Origin: an uncultured Sutterella sp.
GTDB lineage: Bacteria; Pseudomonadota; Gammaproteobacteria; Burkholderiales; Burkholderiaceae_F
Direction of reading: 5' to 3'
Assembly (NCBI GenBank): GCA_937943605.1
Contig: CALEAW010000064.1
Coordinates: 62,001 to 126,000 of the forward strand
DNA length: 64,000 nucleotides
The notes below the pieces were generated by a model, which saw only the letters and a list, made by a program, of their open reading frames with translations, made no database searches and had not been told where the DNA came from. The position numbers and the translations under genes were made by a program. Shown here in pieces: positions 1 to 8,477 of this stretch; position 1 is the first letter of the stretch, and the number at the start of each line of letters is the position of its first letter.

Positions 1-950
1 TTGGCTATGACAACACCGAGTATGGTATCGACCATAAGGGCTGTTCCGTTTTAGTTGGCTACGACAAACAATCTCAGGACATTGCTCAAGGTGTTGACCG
101 TGCTAGCGATGATGAACTCAACTTAGGCGCTGGTGACCAAGGATTAATGTTTGGTTATGCTTGTGACGAAACCCCAACGTTAATGCCAGCTCCTATTTAT
201 TACGCTCACCGTCTCGTGGAACGCCAAAGTATCGTCCGTAAGAATGGCACATTGCCATTCCTTCGTCCAGACGCCAAGAGCCAAGTCACGCTCCGCTACA
301 AAGATGGCGTACCTGTTGCTTGCGACACAATCGTTCTTTCTTCTCAGCACGCCCCAGAAATGTCTGACGGCAAAACTATGAAGCCTGAATTTATTGAGGC
401 AGTTGTTGAGGAAATCATTCGTCCTGTCATGCCAACCGAATGGCTGCAAAATACGCGCTTCTTAATCAATCCGACGGGACGTTTTGTTGTCGGCGGTCCT
501 CAGGGAGATTGTGGTTTAACAGGCCGTAAAATCATTGTTGACACTTATGGTGGTTATTGTCCGCACGGTGGTGGTGCTTTCTCTGGCAAGGATGCAACAA
601 AGGTTGACCGTTCCGCTGCCTACGCTTGTCGCTACGTAGCCAAAAATATCGTTGCTGCTGGTTTAGCTCGTCAATGCCAGGTTCAAGTCGCCTATGCTAT
701 TGGCGTAGCAGAACCTATGAATATCACTGTATTTACAAACGGTACGGGCATCATCCCCGATGACAAGATTGCCGAATTGGTGCGCGCACATTTCGATCTT
801 CGTCCGCGTGGCATTATTCAGATGTTAGATCTTCGTCGTCCTATCTTCTCGAAGACAGCCGCCTATGGTCACTTCGGTCGTGAAGAGCCTGAATTTACAT
901 GGGAAAAGACTGATAAAGCGACACAGTTACGCAATGCTGCCAACTTGTAA
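1..950 (+). CDS. metK: S-adenosylmethionine synthetase (methionine adenosyltransferase), 5' partial
   Basis: MetK makes S-adenosylmethionine from methionine and ATP in the cytoplasm. The reading frame is open from the first base (first full codon at 3), so the N-terminal third lies outside the window. Visible landmarks are the GYDNTEYGIDHKGC stretch, the GAGDQGLMFGYACDET signature around 130-180, and the C-terminal GGAFSGKD..KVDRSAAY block that binds ATP phosphates and metal. The stop is TAA at 948-950, followed by a strong terminator, so this gene ends its transcript. Codon use is biased towards C-ending and AAG codons, as expected of a highly expressed gene. Identity is secure; only the start is missing. 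Confidence 0.97.
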   Translation, partial: GYDNTEYGIDHKGCSVLVGYDKQSQDIAQGVDRASDDELNLGAGDQGLMFGYACDETPTLMPAPIYYAHRLVERQSIVRKNGTLPFLRPDAKSQVTLRYKDGVPVACDTIVLSSQHAPEMSDGKTMKPEFIEAVVEEIIRPVMPTEWLQNTRFLINPTGRFVVGGPQGDCGLTGRKIIVDTYGGYCPHGGGAFSGKDATKVDRSAAYACRYVAKNIVAAGLARQCQVQVAYAIGVAEPMNITVFTNGTGIIPDDKIAELVRAHFDLRPRGIIQMLDLRRPIFSKTAAYGHFGREEPEFTWEKTDKATQLRNAANL

Positions 951-972
951 GCCTTATCCTTAAAAACCTTTA

Positions 973-1006
973 AACCGGTTTGCTTACTGCAAACCGGTTC
1001 TTTTTT
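973..1006 (+). terminator. Rho-independent terminator of metK
   Basis: A perfect 10-bp stem (AACCGGTTTG at 973-982, CAAACCGGTT at 990-999) with a 7-nt loop is followed by a T-run at 1001-1006. It lies 23 bases after the metK stop and separates metK from trpS. Confidence 0.9.
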
Positions 1007-1111
1007 GGGCGAAGCCATCATTTGCGCGTATTATTTAGGAATCTTTAATTTAAATAGAAGCACTCATCTCTTGAAAAGGTAAGTGATCCACCCTAACGGA
1101 AACATATTGAC

Positions 1112-2407
1112 ATGAAAAAGCGAGTTCTTACTGGCATTAATACTACTGGCACTTTGCATATTGGCAATTACGTCGGCGCAATCCGCCCTGCTATCCGCGA
1201 TAGCAAAAATCCAGATGTACAAAGTTTCTTTTTCATGGCAGACCTGCACGCACTAATTAAATGCCATGACCCAGATCGTATCGAACGTAGTCGTATGCAG
1301 ATCGCCGCCACTTGGCTCGCAGCAGGACTTGATCCAGATCGCGTTATTTTTTACCGCCAAAGCGACATCCCTGAAATTCCTGTGCTTAATTGGATGCTCA
1401 CTTGCTGTACCGCCAAAGGGCAAATGAATCGTGCACACGCCTATAAAGCTGCCACTGATGCATCCATCGCGGCAGGCAAGGATCCAGATGCAGATGTTTC
1501 AATGGGGTTATTTTGCTACCCCATCCTCATGGCCGCAGACATTCTCATGTTTAATGCCAATGAAGTCCCTGTTGGGCACGATCAATTACAACATCTTGAA
1601 ATGGCACGTGATGTAGCAACTCGCTTCAATTATTTATATGCCAAACCCGATGCTCCTTTCTTTACTTTACCTCAAGCCACAGGCGGTTCGGATATTGAAG
1701 TGCTCCCTGGCTTAGACGGAAGAAAAATGAGCAAGAGCTATAACAATGTTATTCCTTTGTTTGAAGGCGGTCGCAAAGCTTTAGATGAAGCAATTTCCCG
1801 TATCGTTACTGATAGTCGCTTACCTGGCGAACCGAAAGATCCAGATAGCACTTCTTTAACTGTTATCTTCGATGCTTTTGCAACGCCAGATGAATCTGAA
1901 GCATTTCGTAACGAACTACGTAACGGCTTGGGTTGGGGGGAAGCAAAAAAACGTTTAGCCGATCAAATTGATGCCGAAATCGGTCCCATGCGTCAACGTT
2001 ATGAAGCCCTCATGGCTCACCCCGAACAAATCGAAGAGATTTTGCAAAAAGGCGCCAAGCGAGCTCGAGTTTATGCTAGTGAACTTTTAGAGCAATTACG
2101 CCACGCTGTCGGTTTGCGCACCTTTAAGAAGATTGATAGTACGAATCCAGTCAAGAACAAAGCCAAAAAAACACAAGTTGTCTTTAAGCAATATCGTGAA
2201 AAGGATGGGTTGTTCTATTTCAAACTTACCAAAGATGGAAAAGAACTATTGATTTCTAAGGCTTTCGAATCTGGGCGTGATGCAGGACAGTGGATTGGTA
2301 AGTTGAAAGCAGAACCTGCTTTAATCAATCAGGCCCCCGTCATCTTTAACGATGATGTCACGCCAACAGAAGTTCAAGAGGCGCTTATCAGCTTAGCTGA
2401 AGCCTAA
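1112..2407 (+). CDS. trpS: Tryptophan--tRNA ligase with C-terminal extension
   Basis: TrpS charges tRNA-Trp. It is a class I synthetase: the HIGN signature is at residues 16-19 and KMSKS at 205-209, with the GHDQLQHLEMARDVA tRNA/Trp-pocket segment between them. At 431 residues it is about 90 longer than the compact TrpS of E. coli or Bacillus. After the normal end there is a lysine-rich linker and a small domain at about 353-430 (FKQYREKDGLFYFKL..DGKELL) that resembles the YegP/DUF1508 fold; a similar tail occurs in beta-proteobacterial TrpS, as I recall. ATG 1112 gives the normal N-terminus. It is monocistronic, between two terminators. Confidence 0.97.
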   Translation: MKKRVLTGINTTGTLHIGNYVGAIRPAIRDSKNPDVQSFFFMADLHALIKCHDPDRIERSRMQIAATWLAAGLDPDRVIFYRQSDIPEIPVLNWMLTCCTAKGQMNRAHAYKAATDASIAAGKDPDADVSMGLFCYPILMAADILMFNANEVPVGHDQLQHLEMARDVATRFNYLYAKPDAPFFTLPQATGGSDIEVLPGLDGRKMSKSYNNVIPLFEGGRKALDEAISRIVTDSRLPGEPKDPDSTSLTVIFDAFATPDESEAFRNELRNGLGWGEAKKRLADQIDAEIGPMRQRYEALMAHPEQIEEILQKGAKRARVYASELLEQLRHAVGLRTFKKIDSTNPVKNKAKKTQVVFKQYREKDGLFYFKLTKDGKELLISKAFESGRDAGQWIGKLKAEPALINQAPVIFNDDVTPTEVQEALISLAEA

Positions 2408-2433
2408 AATACCACCAACACCATCACAAAACC

Positions 2434-2493
2434 GCCCATGTTTAGGTGCAGATTTTCTTCGCTCAATCGAAGAAAATCTCAAATAGCATGGGC
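2434..2493. terminator. Nested inverted repeat between convergent trpS and cyclo-ligase genes; likely bidirectional terminator
   Basis: The inner stem is a perfect 12-bp repeat (AGATTTTCTTCG at 2450-2461, CGAAGAAAATCT at 2468-2479, loop of 6). It sits inside an outer 7-bp repeat (GCCCATG at 2434-2440, CATGGGC at 2487-2493). The region lies exactly between two convergent genes. T-rich sequence follows on both sides, though neither tract is long. Confidence 0.65.
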
Positions 2494-2510
2494 GCTTTCT
2501 GTTTAAGGCA

Positions 2511-3086
2511 TTAGCTCCTTAATACTCTATTCTCTGTAATAATTAGATCCAACCTTACATCATGCTCTTCAAAAAGGTCATCGGGTACCAATAATTGATC
2601 AAAGCACACGCCAACGACCGTAGGTCTTCGTTCCATACATGTGCTTAAGTACCGATCAAAAAAACCTCCTCCATACCCTAAACGATAACAACACGTTGAA
2701 TATCCCACACAAGGAGCCAAAATCAACTCTGGAGGAGATGTAAGCACTTGTCCAGTTGCGCACCATATGCCCGCTTGATCTTTCTTTAGTGCTCCCCCAG
2801 CCTCCCACCGTCTATAAACCATCTGATCAGCCTGTGTTTCAGGCAAAGATAGAACAACACCGTTCTCTCTCGTCCAGTGTTTAAGCGCTTCAATGAAATT
2901 AGGTTCACTACGAATCGGCCAATAAGCTCCAAGACTTCTTGGTTTGAGAGCCTTCAATTCAAACATAACTGTTGACGCTAACTTTTCGTTCAACACCAGT
3001 GAATGTGACAATTGGTTTCGAAGCTCCAATAACGATGTACGCCAATCTTTTTTCGTTAACATTGAGATAGCTTGATTGCTCACCAT
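2511..3086 (-). CDS. 5-formyltetrahydrofolate cyclo-ligase
   Basis: Converts 5-formyl-THF plus ATP to 5,10-methenyl-THF, recycling a folate storage form in the one-carbon pathway. The family hallmark RLGYGGGFFDRYL is at residues 135-147, and the length (191 aa) is normal for the YgfA/MTHFS family. ATG at 3086 is preceded by AAGG at good spacing; an internal ATG at residue 10 is a less likely start. The gene is divergent from slt with only 27 bp between starts, so both promoters must lie within or across neighbouring coding sequence. It converges on trpS. Confidence 0.93.
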   Translation of the reverse strand: MVSNQAISMLTKKDWRTSLLELRNQLSHSLVLNEKLASTVMFELKALKPRSLGAYWPIRSEPNFIEALKHWTRENGVVLSLPETQADQMVYRRWEAGGALKKDQAGIWCATGQVLTSPPELILAPCVGYSTCCYRLGYGGGFFDRYLSTCMERRPTVVGVCFDQLLVPDDLFEEHDVRLDLIITENRVLRS

Positions 3087-3113
3087 TCAGACCTTTATTG
3101 ATCGAAGATAACG

Positions 3114-5156
3114 ATGTCTACTTATGTTAGTTTTGTGAAACACCTTGTTGTGTCTCTATGTTCTTTTGGCATGATTGTACCGTTGCTTCATGCGAATACC
3201 ACACCATCCGTACAGACAAGTGTAGTCACCTCAGAAAATAGTCAGCAAGTACATTTATTAGACCAACTGTTTTTAGATGCTCGCCGTGCCTATCAAAAAA
3301 GATCGTTGTCCGAAGTTGAGCAAGCTCAATACGCTTTAGGCAACTATCCCCTTTCCGAATATGTTGAGTTATGGCGTCTCATTCTGACTCTTAAATCAAA
3401 TAAAGACAGCCCAAAACACAATGTAGACTTTATCAACTTCATCGAATCTCACCAAGGCGAATACATTGGTGAACGTGCGGCATCTGACTATCTGATGATT
3501 GTGCAGGATCGCATCAACTCGGATTTATTTAATCAAATCTATTCCTATTTACAATGGAACAAGAAAGAACCTGAAATTCTAGCTTGGTATCACTGGTATA
3601 ACTTTAGCAAAGAAAATATTCATTCTGCAGAATCCTTCATTAAAGAATCGTCAATAAAAGGTGTACCACTAAGGAGACTTACAGAGAAAGTTATCGACAC
3701 CAATCCAAACTGGGCATGGTCTGCCATTGTGATTCAAGCCCAAAAAGAGCGTTGGCAAGAGGTGCGTTACTTGATTACCAACTTACCCGAGAAACTTCTT
3801 CCAGCTAAACGTACAACTCTTTTGGCTATTCTCAATAATCCTCAAAAATGGTATAAGAAAAATCAGCATTCATTCAAGCGCTATTCTGCAAGAGCACAAG
3901 TTTTTTTATTACTCAGATTACGATCTGCGAACTTTAAATTAGCGACCCAAGTTGCCGAAGTTGTTACACCCAGACTCGCCCCTAATTGGCAAAGTCTAGT
4001 TTGGGGAGTATTAGCTTACGAAGCTACTGTCAATCAAAATGATCTAGGCGCTACACTATTTACACGAGCAGGCGCTCGCCTCTATCAGCATCCATTACTC
4101 ATCTCAAGGGATCTTACTGCTGCTTGGGCTGCTCGCGCGTATCTCAAAACTAATGATTGGAAAGCCGTTGAGCTCGCCATTGCGCATATGTCACCCGAAA
4201 TGCGCAATAACGAAACGTGGATTTATTGGCGAGCACGTTCTTTAATAGCTCAAGGGCGTTCGCAAGAAGCACAGAAGCTTTTTAAATCGATTTCTTCAAA
4301 TATTAGCTTTTACGGGAAGCTAGCTTGTGATGAACTCGGAATTTCCTATCCCTTGAATAAAAATGCAACCACTCCCATGCCAGAGGCTGATAGACAACAA
4401 TGGGATCAGAATCCTCATTTTCAAAAAGCTAAGACTTTCTATCGCTTAGAACTCTTTTTTATGGGACATAGAGAATGGAACTGGGCACTCCGCGATGCAT
4501 CAGCTAACACTTTACTCTCCGCCACTCAATATGCAGAGAAAGAACAGCTCATCCATCGCATGATTAATACTGGACAACGAATTAGCAAAACCAAACCGCA
4601 TATTCATTTTTTATTCCCTACACCTGATCAGCCTCAGATCACTCAAATCAGCCAACGATACAGTGTTCCCAGTGCTTGGGTTTATGGCATTATCCGCCAA
4701 GAATCTCGCTTCATGACAAGCGTAAGCTCAAATGTAGGCGCACAAGGCTTGATGCAAATTATGCCTAACACTGCTAAATGGCTAATTAGGAAATTAGAGC
4801 TCTCCGAATACAAAGATAAACCGATCACACAACTAGACATCAATATCGCTCTTGGTAGCAGTTACCTCAAGATGCTACATACTGATTTTGATCAGAGCTA
4901 TGCCTTAGCTAGTGCAGCCTATAACGCAGGCCCCTTACGAGCTCGAGAGTGGAGAAAGGCACTTCAAAAACCAATGGAAGGAGCGATCTTTATTGAATCG
5001 ATCCCTTTTTTTGAAACGCGAGATTACGTAAAAAATGTCCTATCGAATACTTTTACATACGCTTCTCTACTCAATGAGGACTTGGGTAGCTTTAGTGATT
5101 TTGTTGGCACAATACATCCAGCTAACGCAAATCGCCCTGAAACAAAACTCCCATAA
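3114..5156 (+). CDS. slt: Soluble lytic murein transglycosylase (Slt70-like)
   Basis: Cleaves the MurNAc-GlcNAc bond of peptidoglycan in the periplasm, leaving 1,6-anhydro-MurNAc ends. A hydrophobic signal peptide covers about residues 8-28 (VKHLVVSLCSFGMIVPLLHA). A long alpha-superhelical U/L region rich in W and paired helices runs to about residue 480, and a C-terminal SLT lysozyme-like domain follows. The catalytic glutamate is E530 in IIRQESRF, then GAQGLMQIMPNTA and the AYNAGPLRAREW block. At 680 aa the length fits Slt70. Anhydro-muropeptides made here are the substrate class of AmpG, which is encoded further along. The stop is 3 bp before the leader of cca, so the two are probably co-transcribed. 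Confidence 0.95.
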   Translation: MSTYVSFVKHLVVSLCSFGMIVPLLHANTTPSVQTSVVTSENSQQVHLLDQLFLDARRAYQKRSLSEVEQAQYALGNYPLSEYVELWRLILTLKSNKDSPKHNVDFINFIESHQGEYIGERAASDYLMIVQDRINSDLFNQIYSYLQWNKKEPEILAWYHWYNFSKENIHSAESFIKESSIKGVPLRRLTEKVIDTNPNWAWSAIVIQAQKERWQEVRYLITNLPEKLLPAKRTTLLAILNNPQKWYKKNQHSFKRYSARAQVFLLLRLRSANFKLATQVAEVVTPRLAPNWQSLVWGVLAYEATVNQNDLGATLFTRAGARLYQHPLLISRDLTAAWAARAYLKTNDWKAVELAIAHMSPEMRNNETWIYWRARSLIAQGRSQEAQKLFKSISSNISFYGKLACDELGISYPLNKNATTPMPEADRQQWDQNPHFQKAKTFYRLELFFMGHREWNWALRDASANTLLSATQYAEKEQLIHRMINTGQRISKTKPHIHFLFPTPDQPQITQISQRYSVPSAWVYGIIRQESRFMTSVSSNVGAQGLMQIMPNTAKWLIRKLELSEYKDKPITQLDINIALGSSYLKMLHTDFDQSYALASAAYNAGPLRAREWRKALQKPMEGAIFIESIPFFETRDYVKNVLSNTFTYASLLNEDLGSFSDFVGTIHPANANRPETKLP

Positions 5157-5177
5157 TTCTTGAGGTTCAAAAAAGCT

Positions 5178-6275
5178 ATGAAAATTTATTCTGTTGGCGG
5201 TTTTGTACGAGACACTTTACTCCGAGCACAAGGCTATTCCATTCCAGAAACAGGAGACCATGACTGGGTCGTTGTTGGTGCCACGCCTGAAGAAATGATC
5301 CAAAAAGGATTCACTCCTGTCGGCACGGACTTTCCTGTTTTCCTCCATCCTGTAACCCATGAAGAATATGCTTTAGCTCGAACAGAACGTAAAACCGCTC
5401 CCGGATATCATGGTTTCGTTTTTCATACATCTCCAAATGTTCGACTAGAAGATGACTTGAAACGACGAGACTTAACTATTAATGCCATCGCACAAAGTAA
5501 AACAGGAGAATTATTCGATCCCTTTAACGGGCAAAAAGATCTCCAAGTAAAAGTCTTACGTCACGTTAGCGAAGCTTTTGCTGAAGATCCAGTACGAATT
5601 TTACGAGTTGCTCGTTTCGCTTCTAAATTTCCCGATTTTCAAGTTGCAAAAGAAACTATGCAACTTATGCGGCATATGGTGAACTCTGGAGAAACTAATG
5701 CTTTAGTTCCTGAACGTGTGTGGTCTGAGATTTCTCGAGGCTTAATGCAAAAAGCCCCATTACGCATGATTGATACCCTCAATCAATGCGCCTTATGGAA
5801 CAAACTTATACCAATTGATCCTAGCGATCCATTGTTAAGAGAGACGCTAACTCGAGCAGTCGAACAACATCTACCCCTCGAAGCTCGCTTCGCTCTACTC
5901 ACATCCTTCTGCGAGTCTTCAACCGACGCTAAACAGATTGCCCTGCAATTAAAAACGCCTTCCGCAACGCAACAACTTAGCGAAACTTTCCATCGTTTGC
6001 AGGCACTTTTTGCTTTGGAGCCGTCTGCAGAAGTTTTAAATCGTCTGTTTGAACAAGGAGACGCCTTACGACGACCACAACGAATGTACCTTATGCTTCA
6101 TATGTGGTCAGTTAAGTCCCAACGGTCTGTCAATCTACAAATCCAGGGCTTAAAACTTTGGCAAAGTATCGATGCAGGTAAAATTGCGCACCAACAAACT
6201 AACCCCAAACTTATTCCTATTGCTATTCGTCAGGCTCGGATTAAAGTATTGGCTTCCCTATACCACTCACAATAA
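5178..6275 (+). CDS. cca: CCA tRNA nucleotidyltransferase, lacking the HD phosphohydrolase motif
   Basis: Adds or repairs the 3' CCA of tRNAs. The class II nucleotidyltransferase head is intact: VGGFVRD near the N-terminus, the GDHDWVVVG metal-binding pair (D27, D29), RTERK and the RRDLTINAIA block. I chose ATG 5178 (preceded by TGAGG at 5161-5165), which gives the usual MKIYSVGG start, rather than the upstream TTG at 5160. The protein is 365 aa, against about 410 for the E. coli multifunctional enzyme. The region where E. coli Cca has its HDLGK metal site reads RFALLTSFCESS, so the phosphatase/phosphodiesterase domain is lost or dead. CCA addition should be unaffected. Confidence 0.93.
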   Translation: MKIYSVGGFVRDTLLRAQGYSIPETGDHDWVVVGATPEEMIQKGFTPVGTDFPVFLHPVTHEEYALARTERKTAPGYHGFVFHTSPNVRLEDDLKRRDLTINAIAQSKTGELFDPFNGQKDLQVKVLRHVSEAFAEDPVRILRVARFASKFPDFQVAKETMQLMRHMVNSGETNALVPERVWSEISRGLMQKAPLRMIDTLNQCALWNKLIPIDPSDPLLRETLTRAVEQHLPLEARFALLTSFCESSTDAKQIALQLKTPSATQQLSETFHRLQALFALEPSAEVLNRLFEQGDALRRPQRMYLMLHMWSVKSQRSVNLQIQGLKLWQSIDAGKIAHQQTNPKLIPIAIRQARIKVLASLYHSQ

Positions 6276-6458
6276 GCGGGCTACAATCGCAACGATTGCT
6301 GTCAACAAAATCGTACTCATTAAGGGAATTTCGATTTGTTTTCCCAAAAATTTAAAATTTATATCTCCAGGAAGCCTACCTAATCCCCAACGGCGAAGAG
6401 TTGGCACACAGGATAGCACTACAACCAACAAAACAAAAATACAAATGACCCAACGCAT
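6267..6458 (-). CDS. DUF2905 family small membrane protein
   Basis: This 63-residue protein has two transmembrane helices (about residues 4-19 and 46-62) joined by the family hallmark RRWGLGRLPGDINF...G.QIEIP. This matches the DUF2905 family, whose function is unknown. It is encoded opposite to its neighbours. Its 3' end overlaps the end of cca by 9 bases, and its start lies 14 bases from folB in divergent orientation. A weak purine-rich stretch precedes the ATG. The conserved GLGRLPGD motif separates it from a random shadow frame. Confidence 0.85.
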   Translation of the reverse strand: MRWVICIFVLLVVVLSCVPTLRRWGLGRLPGDINFKFLGKQIEIPLMSTILLTAIVAIVARLL

Positions 6459-6472
6459 TCTCTAGAAACCTT

Positions 6473-6880
6473 ATGAACACTGTGACCCCCCCTCCATTCA
6501 CCAACGACCTAACTTTTACATGTCGTAAGATTTTTATTCAGCAACTTAAACTCAATTGTTGGATCGGAGCCTACGAACACGAGAAGCAACATCCTCAACA
6601 AGTTCTTTTTGATTGTGAGATTTGGATATCACTTCAAGATTCTACAAGTTCTTCTGACGATCTATGTGACGTCTTAAACTATGATGTTTTAGTCCAACAT
6701 ATATCGGAAATTGCTCTAGCTCAACACTACAACTTGCAAGAAACACTTGTTGATGCTATTGCCGATAAACTTATCACCCTTCCAGGCATTCAAGTATTAC
6801 GTCTAACATCTGCAAAAACCGAAGCCTATGAAAATGTCAAAGCTGTTGGTATTGAAGTTTGGCGACGTAAAAACTCTTAG
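6473..6880 (+). CDS. folB: Dihydroneopterin aldolase
   Basis: Catalyses conversion of 7,8-dihydroneopterin to 6-hydroxymethyl-dihydropterin in folate synthesis. FolB-fold features visible are the start of the core (IFIQQLKLNCWIGAYEHEKQHPQQV), the LNYDVLVQHI helix, the catalytic-site glutamate region QETLVDAIADKL, and a terminal strand with lysine (AKTEAYENVKAVGIEV). The first 18 residues look like an extension; the domain proper begins near residue 19. It is followed 12 bp later by ttcA and probably shares a transcript with it. Confidence 0.92.
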   Translation: MNTVTPPPFTNDLTFTCRKIFIQQLKLNCWIGAYEHEKQHPQQVLFDCEIWISLQDSTSSSDDLCDVLNYDVLVQHISEIALAQHYNLQETLVDAIADKLITLPGIQVLRLTSAKTEAYENVKAVGIEVWRRKNS

Positions 6881-6892
6881 AACTTCCCCATC

Positions 6893-7837
6893 ATGACCAA
6901 TAACGAACCCTTGCGTCGCATTCCCATTGTTCCTTTAGCTCAACAGGATACACAGTTACCGAGTAATGAAATCTTTGCTAACAGCAAAGATGGGAAAAAC
7001 ATGGGCCTCAGTAATCGAAACAAAAAGTCAGTTGCAACCAAAAAACTGGAAAAACGTATCATTCGCCTTACCGCTCAAGCCATTACCGATTTCAAGATGA
7101 TCTCTGATGGTGATCGTATATTGGTGGCCATCAGTGGTGGCAAAGACAGTTTTGTACTGCTTGATGCGCTACGCATCTTACAAAAAAGAGCACCAATTCA
7201 TTTTGATTTAATTGCTGTCAATGTCGATCAACACATCCCTCAATTCCCAAGGGAAAGCTTGGAAGCATATTTCAAAAAAATTCAAGTGCCCTATCACATT
7301 GAAGATCAAGATACTTATTCCATTATTCAACGACTTATTCCTGAAGGGAAAAATGTTTGTTCGTTGTGTGCTCGCCTTAGAAGAGGGATTCTGTATCGAG
7401 TAGCTAAAGAATTAGGTTGCACAAAAATTGCCTTAGGTCATCATATGGATGATATCGTAGGTACTCTTTTGCTCAATATGTTTTATGGTGGCCGGCTTAA
7501 AGCGATGCCTCCCATTTTACGTAGTGACGATGGTAACAATATCGTCATTCGCCCTTTAGCGTATGTCAGAGAAAGTGAAACTGAACGTTTTTCCAAAATC
7601 CAAAGTTATCCTGTTACGTCTAAGGGCTTATGCGGCGCAGGAGAAAACTTGAAAAGACAAGAAATTAAGAACTTAATTAAAACTTGGGATCGCGAGTTCC
7701 CAGGCAGAGTTTACAACCTTTTCATGAGCCTTCAGCGTGTTTCGCCCTCACATCTCATGGATTCAAGACTCTATGATTTTCAACACTTTCAACACGTTAT
7801 GCCCTCTTTAGAGCCTGACGAAAACGATGATGAATGA
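6893..7837 (+). CDS. ttcA: tRNA 2-thiocytidine(32) biosynthesis protein TtcA
   Basis: TtcA thiolates C32 of certain tRNAs, using ATP to activate the base and a [4Fe-4S] cluster. The PP-loop ATP motif SGGKDS is at 81-86. Cluster cysteines are C156 and C159 (CSLC) and C247 (GLCGAGENLKR). The GHHMDDIV block is also present. The listed ATG gives an N-terminus about 35 residues longer than usual without a clear ribosome site. The in-frame ATG at 7001 (residue 37) would give the normal length and is a real alternative start. It lies just downstream of folB. Confidence 0.95.
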   Translation: MTNNEPLRRIPIVPLAQQDTQLPSNEIFANSKDGKNMGLSNRNKKSVATKKLEKRIIRLTAQAITDFKMISDGDRILVAISGGKDSFVLLDALRILQKRAPIHFDLIAVNVDQHIPQFPRESLEAYFKKIQVPYHIEDQDTYSIIQRLIPEGKNVCSLCARLRRGILYRVAKELGCTKIALGHHMDDIVGTLLLNMFYGGRLKAMPPILRSDDGNNIVIRPLAYVRESETERFSKIQSYPVTSKGLCGAGENLKRQEIKNLIKTWDREFPGRVYNLFMSLQRVSPSHLMDSRLYDFQHFQHVMPSLEPDENDDE

Positions 7838-7931
7838 TTTACGACTCTCGTAATCAAGCGCTACTATTTTTCGTTAGAATCTACAGAAAATTAAGTTTAC
7901 GTTTCCTTCTCAATACTCAAAGGTACGAAAC

Positions 7932-8390
7932 ATGAGAACTCGTTCCATGAAAGTGATCGACATGGCGGTACACGAAGTGGCTACCATTACCGCAGATCAG
8001 TCTATTTGCGCTTGCGCTCTTCAGATGAGACTCGATCACGTCGGTAGCCTTGTTGTCGTTGATGAAAATCAAACACCCCTAGGCATGATCACAGACCGTG
8101 ACATTGCTATTGAAGTAGTTGCAAGAAAACTCAACCCAGAAAATTTAACCGTCAAAGACATCATGACAACCCCGGTAGTCACCGCTACTCCTACCGAAAG
8201 TATGGTTGTTGCACTCGCACGCATGCGTGAGTTTGGTGTGCGACGCCTGCCCATTGTGGATGAGCAAGGAAAACTTGTCGGTGTCATCTCCAACTCTAAT
8301 CTTGTTGAAGAGCTGTCTGGGCTCTTGGATAGTTTGGTTCGCAACATACACTCATCCAAAACACGAGAAGTTGCCTTACGTTCTGAGTGA
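7932..8390 (+). CDS. CBS domain pair protein
   Basis: This 152-residue stand-alone Bateman module has two CBS repeats at about residues 8-65 and 74-130. Each ends in the typical G-x-(I/V)-(T/S)-(D/N) pattern (LGMITDRDIAIEV; LVGVISNSNLVEEL). Such proteins bind adenine nucleotides and usually act as sensors on a partner; no partner can be named from context. The gene stands alone after ttcA (94-bp gap) and is followed directly by two parS-like sites and a terminator. Confidence 0.88.
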   Translation: MRTRSMKVIDMAVHEVATITADQSICACALQMRLDHVGSLVVVDENQTPLGMITDRDIAIEVVARKLNPENLTVKDIMTTPVVTATPTESMVVALARMREFGVRRLPIVDEQGKLVGVISNSNLVEELSGLLDSLVRNIHSSKTREVALRSE

Positions 8391-8391
8391 A

Positions 8392-8407
8392 TGTTTCACG
8401 TGGGATA
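8392..8407. other. Degenerate parS-like site (ParB binding)
   Basis: TGTTTCACGTGGGATA matches 13 of 16 positions of the parS consensus TGTTTCACGTGAAACA; the left half-site and centre are perfect. It begins just after the CBS gene stop and lies exactly 60 bp before a perfect site in the same phase. Confidence 0.55.
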
Positions 8408-8412
8408 TATAC

Positions 8413-8446
8413 AAAAAAACAGCGGTTTTTAAACCGCTGTTTTTTT
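8413..8446 (+). terminator. Bidirectional-looking terminator after the CBS gene
   Basis: A 10-bp GC-containing stem (ACAGCGGTTT at 8419-8428, AAACCGCTGT at 8431-8440) is flanked by A-run 8413-8418 and T-run 8441-8446. It can therefore terminate both the CBS gene and rsmI, which converge here. It sits between the two parS-like sites. Confidence 0.88.
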
Positions 8447-8451
8447 GTCAG

Positions 8452-8467
8452 TGTTTCACGTGAAACA
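8452..8467. other. Perfect parS centromere site
   Basis: TGTTTCACGTGAAACA is the 16-bp palindrome bound by chromosomal ParB proteins. The dyad extends to 18 bp (GTG...CAC at 8451-8468). It lies in the intergenic space between the convergent CBS gene and rsmI. Chromosomal parS sites cluster around the replication origin, so this is a positional marker. The parA and parB genes are not in the window. Confidence 0.88.
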
Positions 8468-8477
8468 CTCAAGTGAA

